A program made the translations under genes and the position numbers. Of a stretch of 36,752 bases of DNA, positions 8,701-15,342 are shown in pieces. Numbering within the stretch: the stretch's first letter is position 1; each line of letters starts with the position of its first letter. The notes beneath the pieces were generated by a model. That model searched no databases and was not told the DNA's origin. It saw nothing but the letters and a program-made list of their open reading frames with translations. This DNA comes from Caballeronia arationis (lineage in GTDB: Bacteria > Pseudomonadota > Gammaproteobacteria > Burkholderiales > Burkholderiaceae), in contig NZ_FCOG02000065.1 in the NCBI RefSeq assembly GCF_001544975.2, positions 1 to 36,752 on the forward strand, read 5' to 3'.

Positions 8701-9060
8701 GGTGCGGGCGCACTCAACCTGAAGGTGCAAAGTGCGAACAGCGTCATTGCGACCGGCACACCGAATCTGCGGATCGGGACGCGCGCGCAGATCGGGTCGG
8801 CGACAGTCGACGCCTATGTCGGCGCCGGGGTGAGCTTCATTGCAGGCAATACCTACACGACCAACGCGTCGTTCGCCGTTGCCCCGGGTTTCGGCAGCTT
8901 CACCAATACGCTTGCCAATGCGCACGTCGCTGGCAAGTTCTCCGCCGGGGTGGAGGTGTATACGACCAAACGCCTCGATGTGCGTCTGGAGTATGACGGC
9001 GTAGTTGCCACACACGAGGTTGAGAATGGCGGCCAGATCCGGCTTAAGTACAGGTTCTGA
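2734..9060 (+). CDS. Giant glycine-rich autotransporter (type Va secretion)
   Basis: A 2108-residue outer-membrane autotransporter. Residues 1-58 form an extended signal peptide: the ESPR-like start MGKIVYIFKHS, a basic GRKRR stretch, a hydrophobic core and an ARA cleavage site. This supports ATG 2734 although no clear ribosome binding site precedes it. The passenger (about 60-1740) is extremely rich in Gly, Ala, Ser and Asn, with GGxGGxGG runs. From about residue 508 to 1510 it contains a repeated unit ending in AQS(I/V)GGGGG, as expected for a beta-helix or other extended surface fold. Residues about 1027-1096 are a non-glycine, helix-prone insert. The C-terminal beta-barrel (about 1837-2108) begins with CVWFRATGMWENR and ends KYRF, with the final Phe expected by the BAM machinery. 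The only mature cysteines seen are pairs near the N terminus and just before the barrel. No protease or lipase motif is visible, so adhesion or aggregation is an inference. The gene stands alone. Confidence 0.9.
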   Translation: MGKIVYIFKHSSHGESARVLTSALSVEDGCGRKRRTAVALASAVASLAALLVPVAARAQCNSSANPALPSAPAQTNFSNQSFGAAPLPQYYLGASGQAGCKGADDGSWNGKGQDGFAGQSGGSFNSVNSGITVKGGFTPTPISPTMGAGWSVNGGDGGAGGQGGYDDDGSAHTGNGGAAGNGGAVSVQFSGAVGPDPKGVLPEVALDVEANGGTGGVGAVSNAQGRQPLYGGNGGPGGRGGQAALNASGNIQFYGVGLRASALGGTGGEGGDSPTPGDLLVEGHGGKGGNGGAGGTATLAYQNGSLTASTPIGQIFPMLADADGGKGGIAGGAFGGSGSFGGTGGNGGNGGTASAELGSGGQIVFSDQMQPVKSQYQPGSGVTATANGGAGGGGGTAIDGTIRNEGGAGGNGGNAGSASATVLGSIDYTANVPAGQSTAGLIGGEGVLVQANGGAGGVGDGAQGTIVGEGGNGGKAGAGGSASLTLGDATNTATIKTNGPYTHGALVQSIGGGGGNGGSVSFVLSGTGGGGAAGGDGGAVTVNSDHAFVTVGSASGEGSIPLIAQSIGGGGGSGGDASGVTVGAGFEIGGNGGQGGNGGAVKLTLGQNSVYGSLDQSGGAGILAQSIGGSGGNAGSATSTGGGLISMVIGGDAHGGGSGGQVTVDNGALVTTYGDHAAGIKAQSIGGGGGNGGNATAFTVGGPLSNSVAIGGQGGGGGAAGAVSLTNTGQVATYGSDAEGVVLQSIGGGGGSGGSATARAVAASGSPNIPAISVSVAIGGAGGTGNTGGNVTLDNSGLITTAGDSLTGVFAQSVGGGGGTGGDATAASYSASPAKGASLSVSVALGGSGGSGGTGGAVNLENSGLIATLGQDAHGVFAQSIGGGGGNGGTGDASATAANAKASFSASIAVGGTGGTGGTGGTVGLINDGSIATRGDGADAVFAQSVGGGGGAGGGGTAAASGGKDAIAVGVGGKGGVGGDGNTVTTTNNGNIVTRGAASTGIFAQSVGGGGGKGGKGAAAAGGSGGLDTISNAQTLFGILGQGLGLNQDVQNLGNNILQVGALGEKIEAAYGDLEKLLTQPDGVSKVLGTVSQISVGVSVGGSGGAGGQGGAVNTSNTGAIGTYGAQSHGIFAQSIGGGGGSGGAASSVGKSNNDSKVQAAVAVGGSGGAAGSGGAVSVVQNASGAVGTQGVEAFGVYAQSVGGGGGNGAMSGAISGSLKSLSIAVGGTGGGAGNGGTVSVNNNGTVTTLGKHSVGIFAQSIGGGGGVVTTASSDETFDPSKIIVNPQGRLADIYGVTLSFGGQNGSSGNGGDVTVNTEGNVTTSGLDAHGIVAQSIGGGGGFVVGGQIANTTSGAGGAKGDGGNVLVVDTNNTVTTTGDGAYGIVAQSIGGGGGFAGDPSASQGYVGATNNAVLANSGNGGTVNVIVANGGTVVTTGRYAPAIFAQSIGGGGGLVAYNDNAVDLPHAMGEGSAGGAGAGGPVFVNVRNNDTVMATGVGSAGILAQSDGQTAGRISINLTAGSKVIGGTTDPNFPTGKIVGQDPKYRDAAAVRLLGGNNNVINNQGTIQTLGKYAILAYPTVYGGGSVSTTVNNSGTITGDIDVGGTSTSVVNNLAGGVIDTPTMLNVGGGTVNNAGTLKVGGAKSIGKTVLTGNLVQSSTGVLNVQIDPVNKQSDLLNVTGTAALAGKVQVDPVSYLKSTSTVLAAAGGIQPDATLAGSSTPVYRFTPEVQGNTVAIRTDADFVGASKGSSATQQSVAANLDRLWSSANPAFAPIFGAFGNVGSTSGYAQALTAVSGQELLGIAAARYQASQAFARSVFSCPVFADDDTTVRKQGSCVWFRATGMWENRSADASFPGYGWQGTTMKVGGQVELQPGWFLGGALGYETDRFTGNDNLTSANGNALLGVVALKHEAGPWTFTGAVDASYGWMNSSRVVPAANAVATASPDSFNVGLHMRAAYQIPFDRFYLEPALDGDLNYINLPGYTESGAGALNLKVQSANSVIATGTPNLRIGTRAQIGSATVDAYVGAGVSFIAGNTYTTNASFAVAPGFGSFTNTLANAHVAGKFSAGVEVYTTKRLDVRLEYDGVVATHEVENGGQIRLKYRF
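4255..7260 (+). repeat. About 16 in-frame repeats of an AQS(I/V)GGGGG unit in the autotransporter passenger
   Basis: The core motif recurs at about 4255, 4423, 4609, 4776, 4963, 5167, 5368, 5563, 5746, 6133, 6331, 6511, 6736, 6895, 7072 and, degenerate as AQSDGQTAG, 7249. Spacing is about 160-390 bases. A typical unit reads G-x-(I/V)-x-T-x-G-x6-G-(I/V)-x-AQSIGGGGG followed by a variable Gly/Ala segment. Copies differ in wording and in spacing, so these are diverged repeats rather than recent exact duplications. Confidence 0.85.
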
Positions 9061-9067
9061 CAAAACC

Positions 9068-9092
9068 GTCGCGACCCGTGCAACGTCGCGAC
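9068..9092 (+). terminator. Weak hairpin after the autotransporter stop
   Basis: Two copies of the self-complementary octamer GTCGCGAC (9068-9075 and 9085-9092) lie 8 bases after the stop codon and can pair as an 8-bp stem with a 9-base loop. There is no clear T-run behind the stem, so function as an intrinsic terminator is uncertain. Confidence 0.25.
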
Positions 9093-9202
9093 TCTTCACT
9101 GCTGCGAACGACAGTTGCCCGAGCCCCGGCCACCCAGATACCGTTTCGACGATCGCCGAGTTGCCGATCAGTGCACTACGTTGCAAAAACCGAGCATCGT
9201 GA

Positions 9203-9480
9203 GCCGGGCAGCAGTGCATGCCGCAGCGCGTCGTGGGTCACTACGTACCAGCGGCCGCCGCCTTTCGCGCGCGCGATGCGAATGAAATCTTTCTGCAGCG
9301 TTTCGATCATCGACGCCCGCCCAAGGCGCGCGAAGATCGCGCCGTAGTACATCACGAGGTCGCGGCAGGTAGCATGAGATGGCGCGGCCGGTCGAGCAGA
9401 AGCGCCGCGCGATGATGGACAACGTTCGTATCGACGACTCCGCCGATCGGCAGCCATTCCAGACGCACTTCGTTGTGCTC
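9203..9480 (-). pseudogene. Frameshifted fragment of a peptide-type ABC transporter permease (DppB-like)
   Basis: Two minus-strand frames together give a recognisable internal part of a DppB-type permease. The first frame (about 9480 to 9360) reads VRLEWLPIGGVVDTNVVHH, ALLLDRPRHLMLPA. The second (about 9361 to 9203) reads MYYGAIFARLGRASMIETLQ, KDFIRIARAKG, HALRHALLP in simplified form, which covers the cytoplasmic EAA-like loop. A frame change separates the two near 9360, and both ends of the gene are missing. It differs in sequence from the intact DppB-type gene at 17194-18114, so it is a relic of another transporter, not a recent duplicate. Confidence 0.7.
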
Positions 9481-9502
9481 GCATTCTGGGTACGCCAGGC
9501 GC

Positions 9503-10702
9503 CTAAAAGGTGCGCCCCTCCACCAAATGCGTCTTCACCCCGTTAAGCACATAGTCACCGACGACCTTCGCCTTGTGATGCAGCGGATTGTGACTGAAGA
9601 TTGTGCGCAGATTGCGCCAGTGTCTGTCGAAGTTATGTTTTCGCGACGTCGCCGATGCGCCGCCCGCATCGAAGAGACGCTCGCCCGCCTGCAGCGCCAG
9701 CTTGCCAACGACGACCTGCGTGCGGGCCGTCGCGAGCGCCCCTTGGAGCACGAGCTCGTCCGCCGCCGGATCGCCGCGCAGAATCGCATCGGACGAAGCG
9801 CCGAGCACTCGCGCGTTGTCCCGCACGAGCACGTCGATCGTATGACTGAGCGCTGACAGTTCGCCCACGACCTGCTGGATGAACACGTCCTCGCGGGCCG
9901 TCGGCGCGGTGGAGTGCAGCACCGGACGGCCGTGCGCCGTCACGTACTTGCGGGCATCGGCGACGACATTGCGCACGATGCCCGCCGCCACCGCCACCAG
10001 ATGCAGTTGCCGATACGCGCCGCCATGCCGCCCGACGAGCGACGTATAGCCTTTTTCGATCACTTCGTTCGGATCGACCCTGACGTTGTCGAAGACCACG
10101 CTGCCGCTCGCTGTCATGCGCTGGCCCATGCCGTCCCAGTCGTCGAGCACCTGGAGTCCTTCGGAGCGCACAGGGATGACCGCGGTCACGCCTTTGCCGT
10201 CTTCGTTCACGAGGTTCGCGCGCACGAAATCAGCGTAAGCGGTGCCCGTCGTGTAGTACTTCTTGCCCGTCACGCGGAAGTGATCGTCCTCGCGCCGCAG
10301 GACGGTTTCGATCTCGCCCGCGCGCGCCGTGCCTTGTTCGCCGGAAGCGCCACCGAACAGCGCCCCCTCGACGATACGGCGCATTTGCCGGTCGTGAAAC
10401 GGCGTAAGCGGCGCAAGACGCATCGATTCGACGACATCGAAATGCACGCGCAACGCGTGCGCAACGTTCGATTCGGCAGCAGCCAATGTCGTGACGACGT
10501 GAATCGCATCTTCGAGCGTGCCGCCGAGTCCCCCCCGTTCGACAGGAATGCGCAGCGCGCCGAGCCCGGAGCGCCGGAACGCGTCGAAGGCGGTGAATGG
10601 CAGTTCCCGGCGAATCTCGCGCTCTGCGGCATCGACGCCGATTTCTTCGGCAAGCGCGGGCATGGCGGCGAGCGCATCGAAAAGTTGTCTGGAGATGCTC
10701 AT
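9503..10702 (-). CDS. Acyl-CoA-dehydrogenase-fold flavin monooxygenase (DszC/SfnB-like)
   Basis: A 399-residue protein with the acyl-CoA dehydrogenase fold. The N-terminal helical domain includes IPVERGGLGG. The middle beta domain includes GKKYYTTGTAYADFV and DDWDGMGQRMTASGSVVFDN. The C-terminal helical domain ends RHWRNLRTIFSHNPLHHK. The GQRxTASG and RHWRNxRTxxxHNP motifs are typical of the DszC/SfnB branch, which uses reduced flavin and O2 to oxygenate sulfur (or nitrogen) compounds instead of oxidising acyl-CoA. The ATG at 10702 overlaps the stop of the preceding gene as ATGA, so it is the last gene of block A and probably translationally coupled. It needs reduced FMN from a separate reductase, for which the gene at 21406-22044 is a candidate. 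The substrate is unknown; a sulfide or sulfoxide oxidation step is an inference from the neighbours. Confidence 0.85.
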   Translation of the reverse strand: MSISRQLFDALAAMPALAEEIGVDAAEREIRRELPFTAFDAFRRSGLGALRIPVERGGLGGTLEDAIHVVTTLAAAESNVAHALRVHFDVVESMRLAPLTPFHDRQMRRIVEGALFGGASGEQGTARAGEIETVLRREDDHFRVTGKKYYTTGTAYADFVRANLVNEDGKGVTAVIPVRSEGLQVLDDWDGMGQRMTASGSVVFDNVRVDPNEVIEKGYTSLVGRHGGAYRQLHLVAVAAGIVRNVVADARKYVTAHGRPVLHSTAPTAREDVFIQQVVGELSALSHTIDVLVRDNARVLGASSDAILRGDPAADELVLQGALATARTQVVVGKLALQAGERLFDAGGASATSRKHNFDRHWRNLRTIFSHNPLHHKAKVVGDYVLNGVKTHLVEGRTF

Positions 10703-12114
10703 GGTGTGTTTCGTAGGGGTCTGGAGGGATATCTGCGAAAGGCCGCGCCGGGGTGGCGCTCGTTCAGAAGGCTGCTGCGGCCGCCGAGCTTTTCGCGCAA
10801 GGTGCCGGGCGCATAGCGCGTCTTGTAGCGTCCGCGGGCCTGCAACTCAGGGACGATGAGATCGGCGAAGTCCTCGTAGGCTTCCGGAGTGACCGCATAG
10901 CTCAGGTTGAAGCCGTCGATGTCGGTTTCATCGACCCAGTCTTCGAGCGCATCAGCCACTTCGTTCGGCGCGCCGATGAAAACCGGTCCGCGTCCACCGA
11001 TTGCGTTATGCAGCGCAAGTTCACGCACCGTCCAGATGCGCTCCGGATCGAGCCGTGTGAAGCCTTCCAGCGCAGAGGACGTGCCCGCGTCGAGTTGCAT
11101 GTAGCGGATCGGCTCGTCGGGATCGTAGGTCGAGAAGTCGATGCCGGTCCAGCCCGAGAACATCGCGAGCGCTGCCTCGGGCGTCACGTAGCGGCGATAG
11201 TCTTCGTATTTGTCGCGCGCCTCGCGTGTAGTGCGGCCCGTGATGATCGTCGCCATCGTAAAGAACTGGATGTCGCGCGCATCCCGCCCGGCCTTCACCG
11301 CTTCGGCACGCGTTCCGGCGACGACGGGCGTGAGCACCTTCTTGCTCGGCCCGCTAAGGTAGATTCCTTCCGCGTGATGTCCCGCGAAGCGCTGCCCACG
11401 AGCCGACGATCCCGCCTGAAACAGCACTGGCGTGCGCTGCGGCGAAGGCTCGGTCATATGGATGCCTTGCACCCTGAAGTACTTGCCCTCGTGATCGACG
11501 CGATGCACCTTCGAGGGATCGGCGAACACGCCGGTGGCCGTGTCGCGCACACTCGCGCCGTTTTCCCAGCTGCTTTCCCAGAGCTTGTAGACGACGTCCA
11601 TGTACTCGTCGGCGATGTCGTAGCGCTCGTCGCGCGAGGCGACCTGGTCCTTGCCCAGCACCTTCACGCTGCTCTTGGCAAACCCCGTGACGATGTTCCA
11701 GCCAATGCGCCCGCGCGTCAGATGATCGAGCGTCGACATGCGCCGCGCGAACACGTAGGGCGGTTCGTGATTGGCGTTGCTCGTCACGCACAGGCCGAGG
11801 TTGCGCGTGGCGTAGGCCATCGCCGAGAGCGACATGAGCGGGTCCTGCTTGGGCACCTGCGCGCCATGACGCAACGCGGTGTCGAGGTTGCCGCCGTGCA
11901 CGTCGTTCACGCCGATGCTGTCGGCCATGAAGAGCGAGTCGATCAGGCTGCGCTCCAGCGTCTTCGCGAGATCGACCCAGTAGTCGAGCGTGTTGTACTC
12001 GAGCGACCGGTCGCGCGGATGCCGCCACATTCCCGGCGAGTGATGCACCGGGCTATGCAGCGCAAACGCGTTGACGCGGATCTCCTTCTTCGGATTCGAT
12101 GCGGCGGATGTCAT
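10699..12114 (-). CDS. NtaA/SnaA/DszA-type FMNH2-dependent monooxygenase
   Basis: A 471-residue luciferase-like monooxygenase of the NtaA/SnaA/DszA branch (TIM barrel, two-component). It shows KEIRVNAFALHSPVHHSPG near the N terminus, RRMSTLDHLTRGRIGWNIVT in the barrel, PSPQRTPVLFQAGSSARG, and a C-terminal GFNLSYAVTPEAYEDFADL that closes the active site. The start at ATG 12114 was chosen because it aligns with the paralogue at 12943-14361 and overlaps the stop of the TauD-type gene as ATGA; a longer upstream frame is a shadow. The stop overlaps the next ATG in the same way. Family members oxygenate sulfones, thioethers or aminopolycarboxylates. Between a TauD-type dioxygenase and a DszC-like enzyme, C-S bond cleavage is the likely role. 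The substrate cannot be told. Confidence 0.88.
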   Translation of the reverse strand: MTSAASNPKKEIRVNAFALHSPVHHSPGMWRHPRDRSLEYNTLDYWVDLAKTLERSLIDSLFMADSIGVNDVHGGNLDTALRHGAQVPKQDPLMSLSAMAYATRNLGLCVTSNANHEPPYVFARRMSTLDHLTRGRIGWNIVTGFAKSSVKVLGKDQVASRDERYDIADEYMDVVYKLWESSWENGASVRDTATGVFADPSKVHRVDHEGKYFRVQGIHMTEPSPQRTPVLFQAGSSARGQRFAGHHAEGIYLSGPSKKVLTPVVAGTRAEAVKAGRDARDIQFFTMATIITGRTTREARDKYEDYRRYVTPEAALAMFSGWTGIDFSTYDPDEPIRYMQLDAGTSSALEGFTRLDPERIWTVRELALHNAIGGRGPVFIGAPNEVADALEDWVDETDIDGFNLSYAVTPEAYEDFADLIVPELQARGRYKTRYAPGTLREKLGGRSSLLNERHPGAAFRRYPSRPLRNTP

Positions 12115-12950
12115 AGGTAAGGCTTGTCTCCGCTGATCGTCACGCGGTAGCCCGAGCGCACTTCCGGGTAGTAATCCCACACGGCGAGATGCTGGACCGC
12201 GCGGTTGTCCCAGAAGGCGATCGAATGCGGCTCCCATTTGAAACGCACCTGAAACTCGGGCGAGGCGAAGCGTTCGTACAGCAGGCGCAGGATGCCTTCG
12301 CTTTCCGCTTCCGGCACGCCGTCGATATGGGTCGTGAAGTTCGAGTTGACGAAGACGCCCTTCCGCCCGGTTTCGGGATGCGTACGGACCACCGGATGCG
12401 AGGCTTTGGGAAACGTCTTGCCCGCATCGTCGATGCCGCGCAGACGATTGCGTTGCCGGTAGGTCGGCTCGCCGTCGTGCGTGGCAGTCAGTCCTTGCAG
12501 ATAAGTCCTGAAGCCTGGCGACAGTGATTCGTACACCGCATACGAGCTGGAAAAGAGCGTGTCGCCGCCGTGTGAGGGCAGGGTATGCAGATGCAGGATG
12601 CTGCCGAGCGGCGGTTCCTCGTCGCACGAGACGTCGGAATGCCAGCGATCGCCCGCGATGCGTTTGGTGGTCGCATCGCCGTGAATCTGCAGGATCTCCG
12701 GATAGCCGTCGGGGCCGGGGCTGTTCGGATGGACGTGGAGCGCGCCGAAGTAGCGGCCGAGCGCAAGGTGTTGATCGAGGCTGATCGGCTGGTCGCGGAA
12801 AAAGATGACCTGATGCGCGAGCAGTGCGCGGCGTACGTCGGCCACTTGCTGCGCGGAGAGCGGCTGTGTCAAATCGATCCCGCCGATCTGCGCGCCGATA
12901 TGGCGCGTGAGCGGGTGAACGGCGATGGTCTCGTAAGCGGTATCAAGCAT
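12111..12950 (-). CDS. TauD-type alpha-ketoglutarate-dependent dioxygenase
   Basis: A 279-residue Fe(II)/alpha-ketoglutarate dioxygenase of the TauD/TfdA family, near the usual 280-300 residues. The iron-binding HxD is in DRWHSDVSCDEEPP (His104, Asp106) and the distal His in AVQHLAVWDYYPEVRSGYR (His254). The Arg that binds alpha-ketoglutarate is about Arg265 or Arg269. Such enzymes hydroxylate the carbon next to a sulfonate or sulfate ester, so that the product breaks down to an aldehyde and sulfite or sulfate. The ATG at 12950 lies 8 bases inside the preceding gene, and the stop overlaps the next start as ATGA. This is consistent with a sulfur-source role inside block A. Taurine, another alkanesulfonate or a sulfate ester are all possible; some members also attack chlorophenoxy acids. 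Confidence 0.88.
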   Translation of the reverse strand: MLDTAYETIAVHPLTRHIGAQIGGIDLTQPLSAQQVADVRRALLAHQVIFFRDQPISLDQHLALGRYFGALHVHPNSPGPDGYPEILQIHGDATTKRIAGDRWHSDVSCDEEPPLGSILHLHTLPSHGGDTLFSSSYAVYESLSPGFRTYLQGLTATHDGEPTYRQRNRLRGIDDAGKTFPKASHPVVRTHPETGRKGVFVNSNFTTHIDGVPEAESEGILRLLYERFASPEFQVRFKWEPHSIAFWDNRAVQHLAVWDYYPEVRSGYRVTISGDKPYL

Positions 12951-14361
12951 GGGTTTCGTCCTCGATGGGCGTGGCGCGCGAATCAGTTGGTTGATGAGCC
13001 GCGCGATGCAGGGCGGCGGGATGCGGCGCGGCGAGGTGCGCAGCGCCTTCGCCGTAGAGCTTTTCTCGCAAGGTGCCTGCGCGGTACGCGGGTTTGTAGA
13101 CGCCGCGACGCCGTAACTCGGGCACGACGAGATCGACGAAATCCTCGTGCGTCCCGGGCAACAGCGCGTGACTGAGATTGAAGCCGTCGATACCCGTCTC
13201 CGACTTCCAGCGCTCCAGTGCGTCGGCCACTTCGGTCGGCGAGCCGATGAACACGGGCCCCTTGCCGCCGATCGCATTGAAGATCGCCAGCTCGCCGATA
13301 GTCCACACGCGTTCGGGATCGGCGACGGTGAACGCTTCGATCGCCGATTGCATGCCTTCGCTTTTCACGTAGCGCAGCGGATCATCGGGGCTGTACTTCG
13401 AAAGGTCGATGCCGCTCCAGCGCGAGAAGAGTGCGAGCGCGCCTTCGAGACTCACGTGACGCTGGATGTCTTCCCATTTCGCCTGCGCCTCTTCCGAGGT
13501 CGGCGCGACGATCACGGTCGCGAGCGCGAAGAACAGTACCCTCGCCGGGTCGCGTCCGAGTGCCGCGGCACGCTCGCGAATCTCGACGACATCGCGCGCG
13601 ACGAGATGCGCGGTGGGCGAGCTCAGGAATACGCATTCGGCGTGGCGCGCGGCGAAGTCCTTGCCGCGATTCGACGTGCCCGCCTGATACAGCAAAGGCG
13701 TGCGCTGTGGCGAAGGCTCGGAGTAGTGCGTGCCCTGCATCGAGAAGAACTTGCCCTCGTGCCGGATCTCATGCACGCGTTGCGGGTCCGCGAACACGCG
13801 CGCTTGCGTGTCGCGCACGGCTGCGCCATCCTCCCAGCTTTCCTCCCATAGCCGATATACGATCTCCATGTATTCATCGGCGAGGTCGTAGCGCTCGTCG
13901 TGCGGACGCGCGTCCTGCTGGCCGATCGCGCGCGAGCCGCTCTGCCCGAAACTCGTCACGATGTTCCAGCCGATCCGTCCGCGCGTCAGATGATCGAGCG
14001 TAGACATGCGGCGCGCGAAGAGGAATGGCGCTTCATAGCTCACGCTGCTCGTGACGGCGAAGCCGAGATGCTCGGTGACTTGCGCCATCGCGGAGACGAG
14101 CAGAAGCGGATCGAGTCGCGGAAACTGCAAGCCCCAACGCACGCCGGCCGCATTCGATCCGCCGTAGACGTCGTACTGGCTGATGCCGTCGGCGAAGAAG
14201 AGGGCGTCATAGCCGCCGCGTTCGGCCGTGCGCGCCAGATCGGTCCAGAGCGTCAGCGAGTTGTAGTCGAGCGCGCGGTCTTGCGGGTGCGCCCAAAGTC
14301 CAGGCGACAGATGCGTCGGCGCGAAGGCCAGGAACGCGTTGATGCGGATTTCCTTCGACAT
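12943..14361 (-). CDS. Second NtaA/SnaA/DszA-type monooxygenase
   Basis: A 472-residue paralogue of the protein at 10699-12114, with the same landmarks: MSKEIRINAFLAFAPTHLSP at the start, RRMSTLDHLTRGRIGWNIVT, EPSPQRTPLLYQAGTSNRG, and GFNLSHALLPGTHEDFVDL near the end. It begins 12 bases after the ATPase gene of the importer and overlaps the TauD-type gene by 8 bases, so it is the first enzyme after the transporter genes. The C-terminal tail (about the last 30 residues) is Ala/His/Pro-rich and not conserved with the paralogue. Two related monooxygenases in one operon suggest two substrates or two successive oxygenations. It depends on FMNH2 delivered by a separate reductase. Confidence 0.88.
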   Translation of the reverse strand: MSKEIRINAFLAFAPTHLSPGLWAHPQDRALDYNSLTLWTDLARTAERGGYDALFFADGISQYDVYGGSNAAGVRWGLQFPRLDPLLLVSAMAQVTEHLGFAVTSSVSYEAPFLFARRMSTLDHLTRGRIGWNIVTSFGQSGSRAIGQQDARPHDERYDLADEYMEIVYRLWEESWEDGAAVRDTQARVFADPQRVHEIRHEGKFFSMQGTHYSEPSPQRTPLLYQAGTSNRGKDFAARHAECVFLSSPTAHLVARDVVEIRERAAALGRDPARVLFFALATVIVAPTSEEAQAKWEDIQRHVSLEGALALFSRWSGIDLSKYSPDDPLRYVKSEGMQSAIEAFTVADPERVWTIGELAIFNAIGGKGPVFIGSPTEVADALERWKSETGIDGFNLSHALLPGTHEDFVDLVVPELRRRGVYKPAYRAGTLREKLYGEGAAHLAAPHPAALHRAAHQPTDSRATPIEDETHA

Positions 14362-14373
14362 GGCGCAAGTCCT

Positions 14374-15342
14374 TTATGCCTTCGATGTGAGGGGAAAGTG
14401 GCACGTGACGTGGTGCGTCGCGGAGAGCCGGTGCACGGGTGGAGCGTCCTCGCGGCAGACATCGCGCGCGGAAGGGCAGCGCGTATGGAAGACGCATCCG
14501 GCGGGCGGTGCAAGCGGCGACGGAATCTCGCCGCCGATCGCCTGAACGTCGAGCGCATCCGGCTCGGACGCGGCGATGAGCGCATGCGTGTAGGGATGGG
14601 CCGCGCGCTGGACGATATCCTCACGTGTGCCTTGCTCCATGAAGCGCCCGAGATAGAGCACGCCGATATGGCTGCTCATGAACGCAACGACGGCCAGATC
14701 ATGCGAGATCAGCAGATAGGAAAGACCGAGCGCGTCCTGAAGGTCCTTCAGGAGGTTGAGCACTTGCGCCTGGATCGATACGTCGAGTGCCGAGACCGGC
14801 TCGTCGAGGACGAGGATCTCCGGCTCCAGCACGAGCGCACGCGCAATGGCAACGCGTTGACGCTGGCCGCCGCTCAGTTCGCCCGGGCGGCGGCGCTTGA
14901 ATTCGGCGGGCAGACCGACCTGTGCGAGCAGTTCGTCGAGGCGTTTTTCCAGCTTGTCGCGGGCGAATCCACGGCGCTGGATGCGCAACGGTTCGAGCAC
15001 GATATCGCCGATGTTCATCTGCGGATCGAGCGAGCCGAACGGGTCCTGCAGTACCGCTTGCACGGCACGCTGGCGCCAGCGCCTGTCGCCATCGCGCGTC
15101 TCTTTGCCGAACAAGCGATCACCGAAGCGCACTTCGCCGCGCGTCGGTTCGTCCGCGCCGAGGACGATTTTCGCGAGCGTCGATTTACCGGATCCCGATT
15201 CGCCGACCAGCCCGAACGTGCCGCCGCTCGGCAACGCGAAGGACGCGTTCTCCACGGCGCGCAGCATCTTTGGCTGCGCGAACAGGCTGCCACGCACGGG
15301 AAATGTGCGAGCGATGTCCGTCACGCGGATCGCCGTGCTCAT
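14374..15342 (-). CDS. Peptide-type ABC importer ATPase (DppF/OppF-like)
   Basis: A 322-residue nucleotide-binding subunit. It has Walker A GESGSGKST, Q-loop VLQDPFGSLDP, signature LSGGQRQR, Walker B ILVLDEPVSALD and H-loop LLISHDLAVV. The C-terminal oligopeptide-importer extension (HPYTHALIAA ... GCVFHTRCPSA ... HHVTCHFP) defines the OppF/DppF class. The ATG at 15342 overlaps the stop of the sister ATPase as ATGA. Together with the genes at 15339-19686 it makes a complete Dpp/Opp/Gsi-type importer. Placement directly before four oxygenase genes suggests it brings in the sulfur compound they attack, perhaps a peptide- or glutathione-like conjugate, which is inference. Confidence 0.9.
   Translation of the reverse strand: MSTAIRVTDIARTFPVRGSLFAQPKMLRAVENASFALPSGGTFGLVGESGSGKSTLAKIVLGADEPTRGEVRFGDRLFGKETRDGDRRWRQRAVQAVLQDPFGSLDPQMNIGDIVLEPLRIQRRGFARDKLEKRLDELLAQVGLPAEFKRRRPGELSGGQRQRVAIARALVLEPEILVLDEPVSALDVSIQAQVLNLLKDLQDALGLSYLLISHDLAVVAFMSSHIGVLYLGRFMEQGTREDIVQRAAHPYTHALIAASEPDALDVQAIGGEIPSPLAPPAGCVFHTRCPSARDVCREDAPPVHRLSATHHVTCHFPLTSKA

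Noticed and set aside
10753..12120. Plus-strand open frames of 455 and 566 codons opposite the monooxygenase and ATPase genes (10753-12120, 13900-15600)
   Set aside because: They lie opposite well-supported genes, have His/Arg/Ala-rich composition and no motif. They are typical shadows in high-GC DNA.
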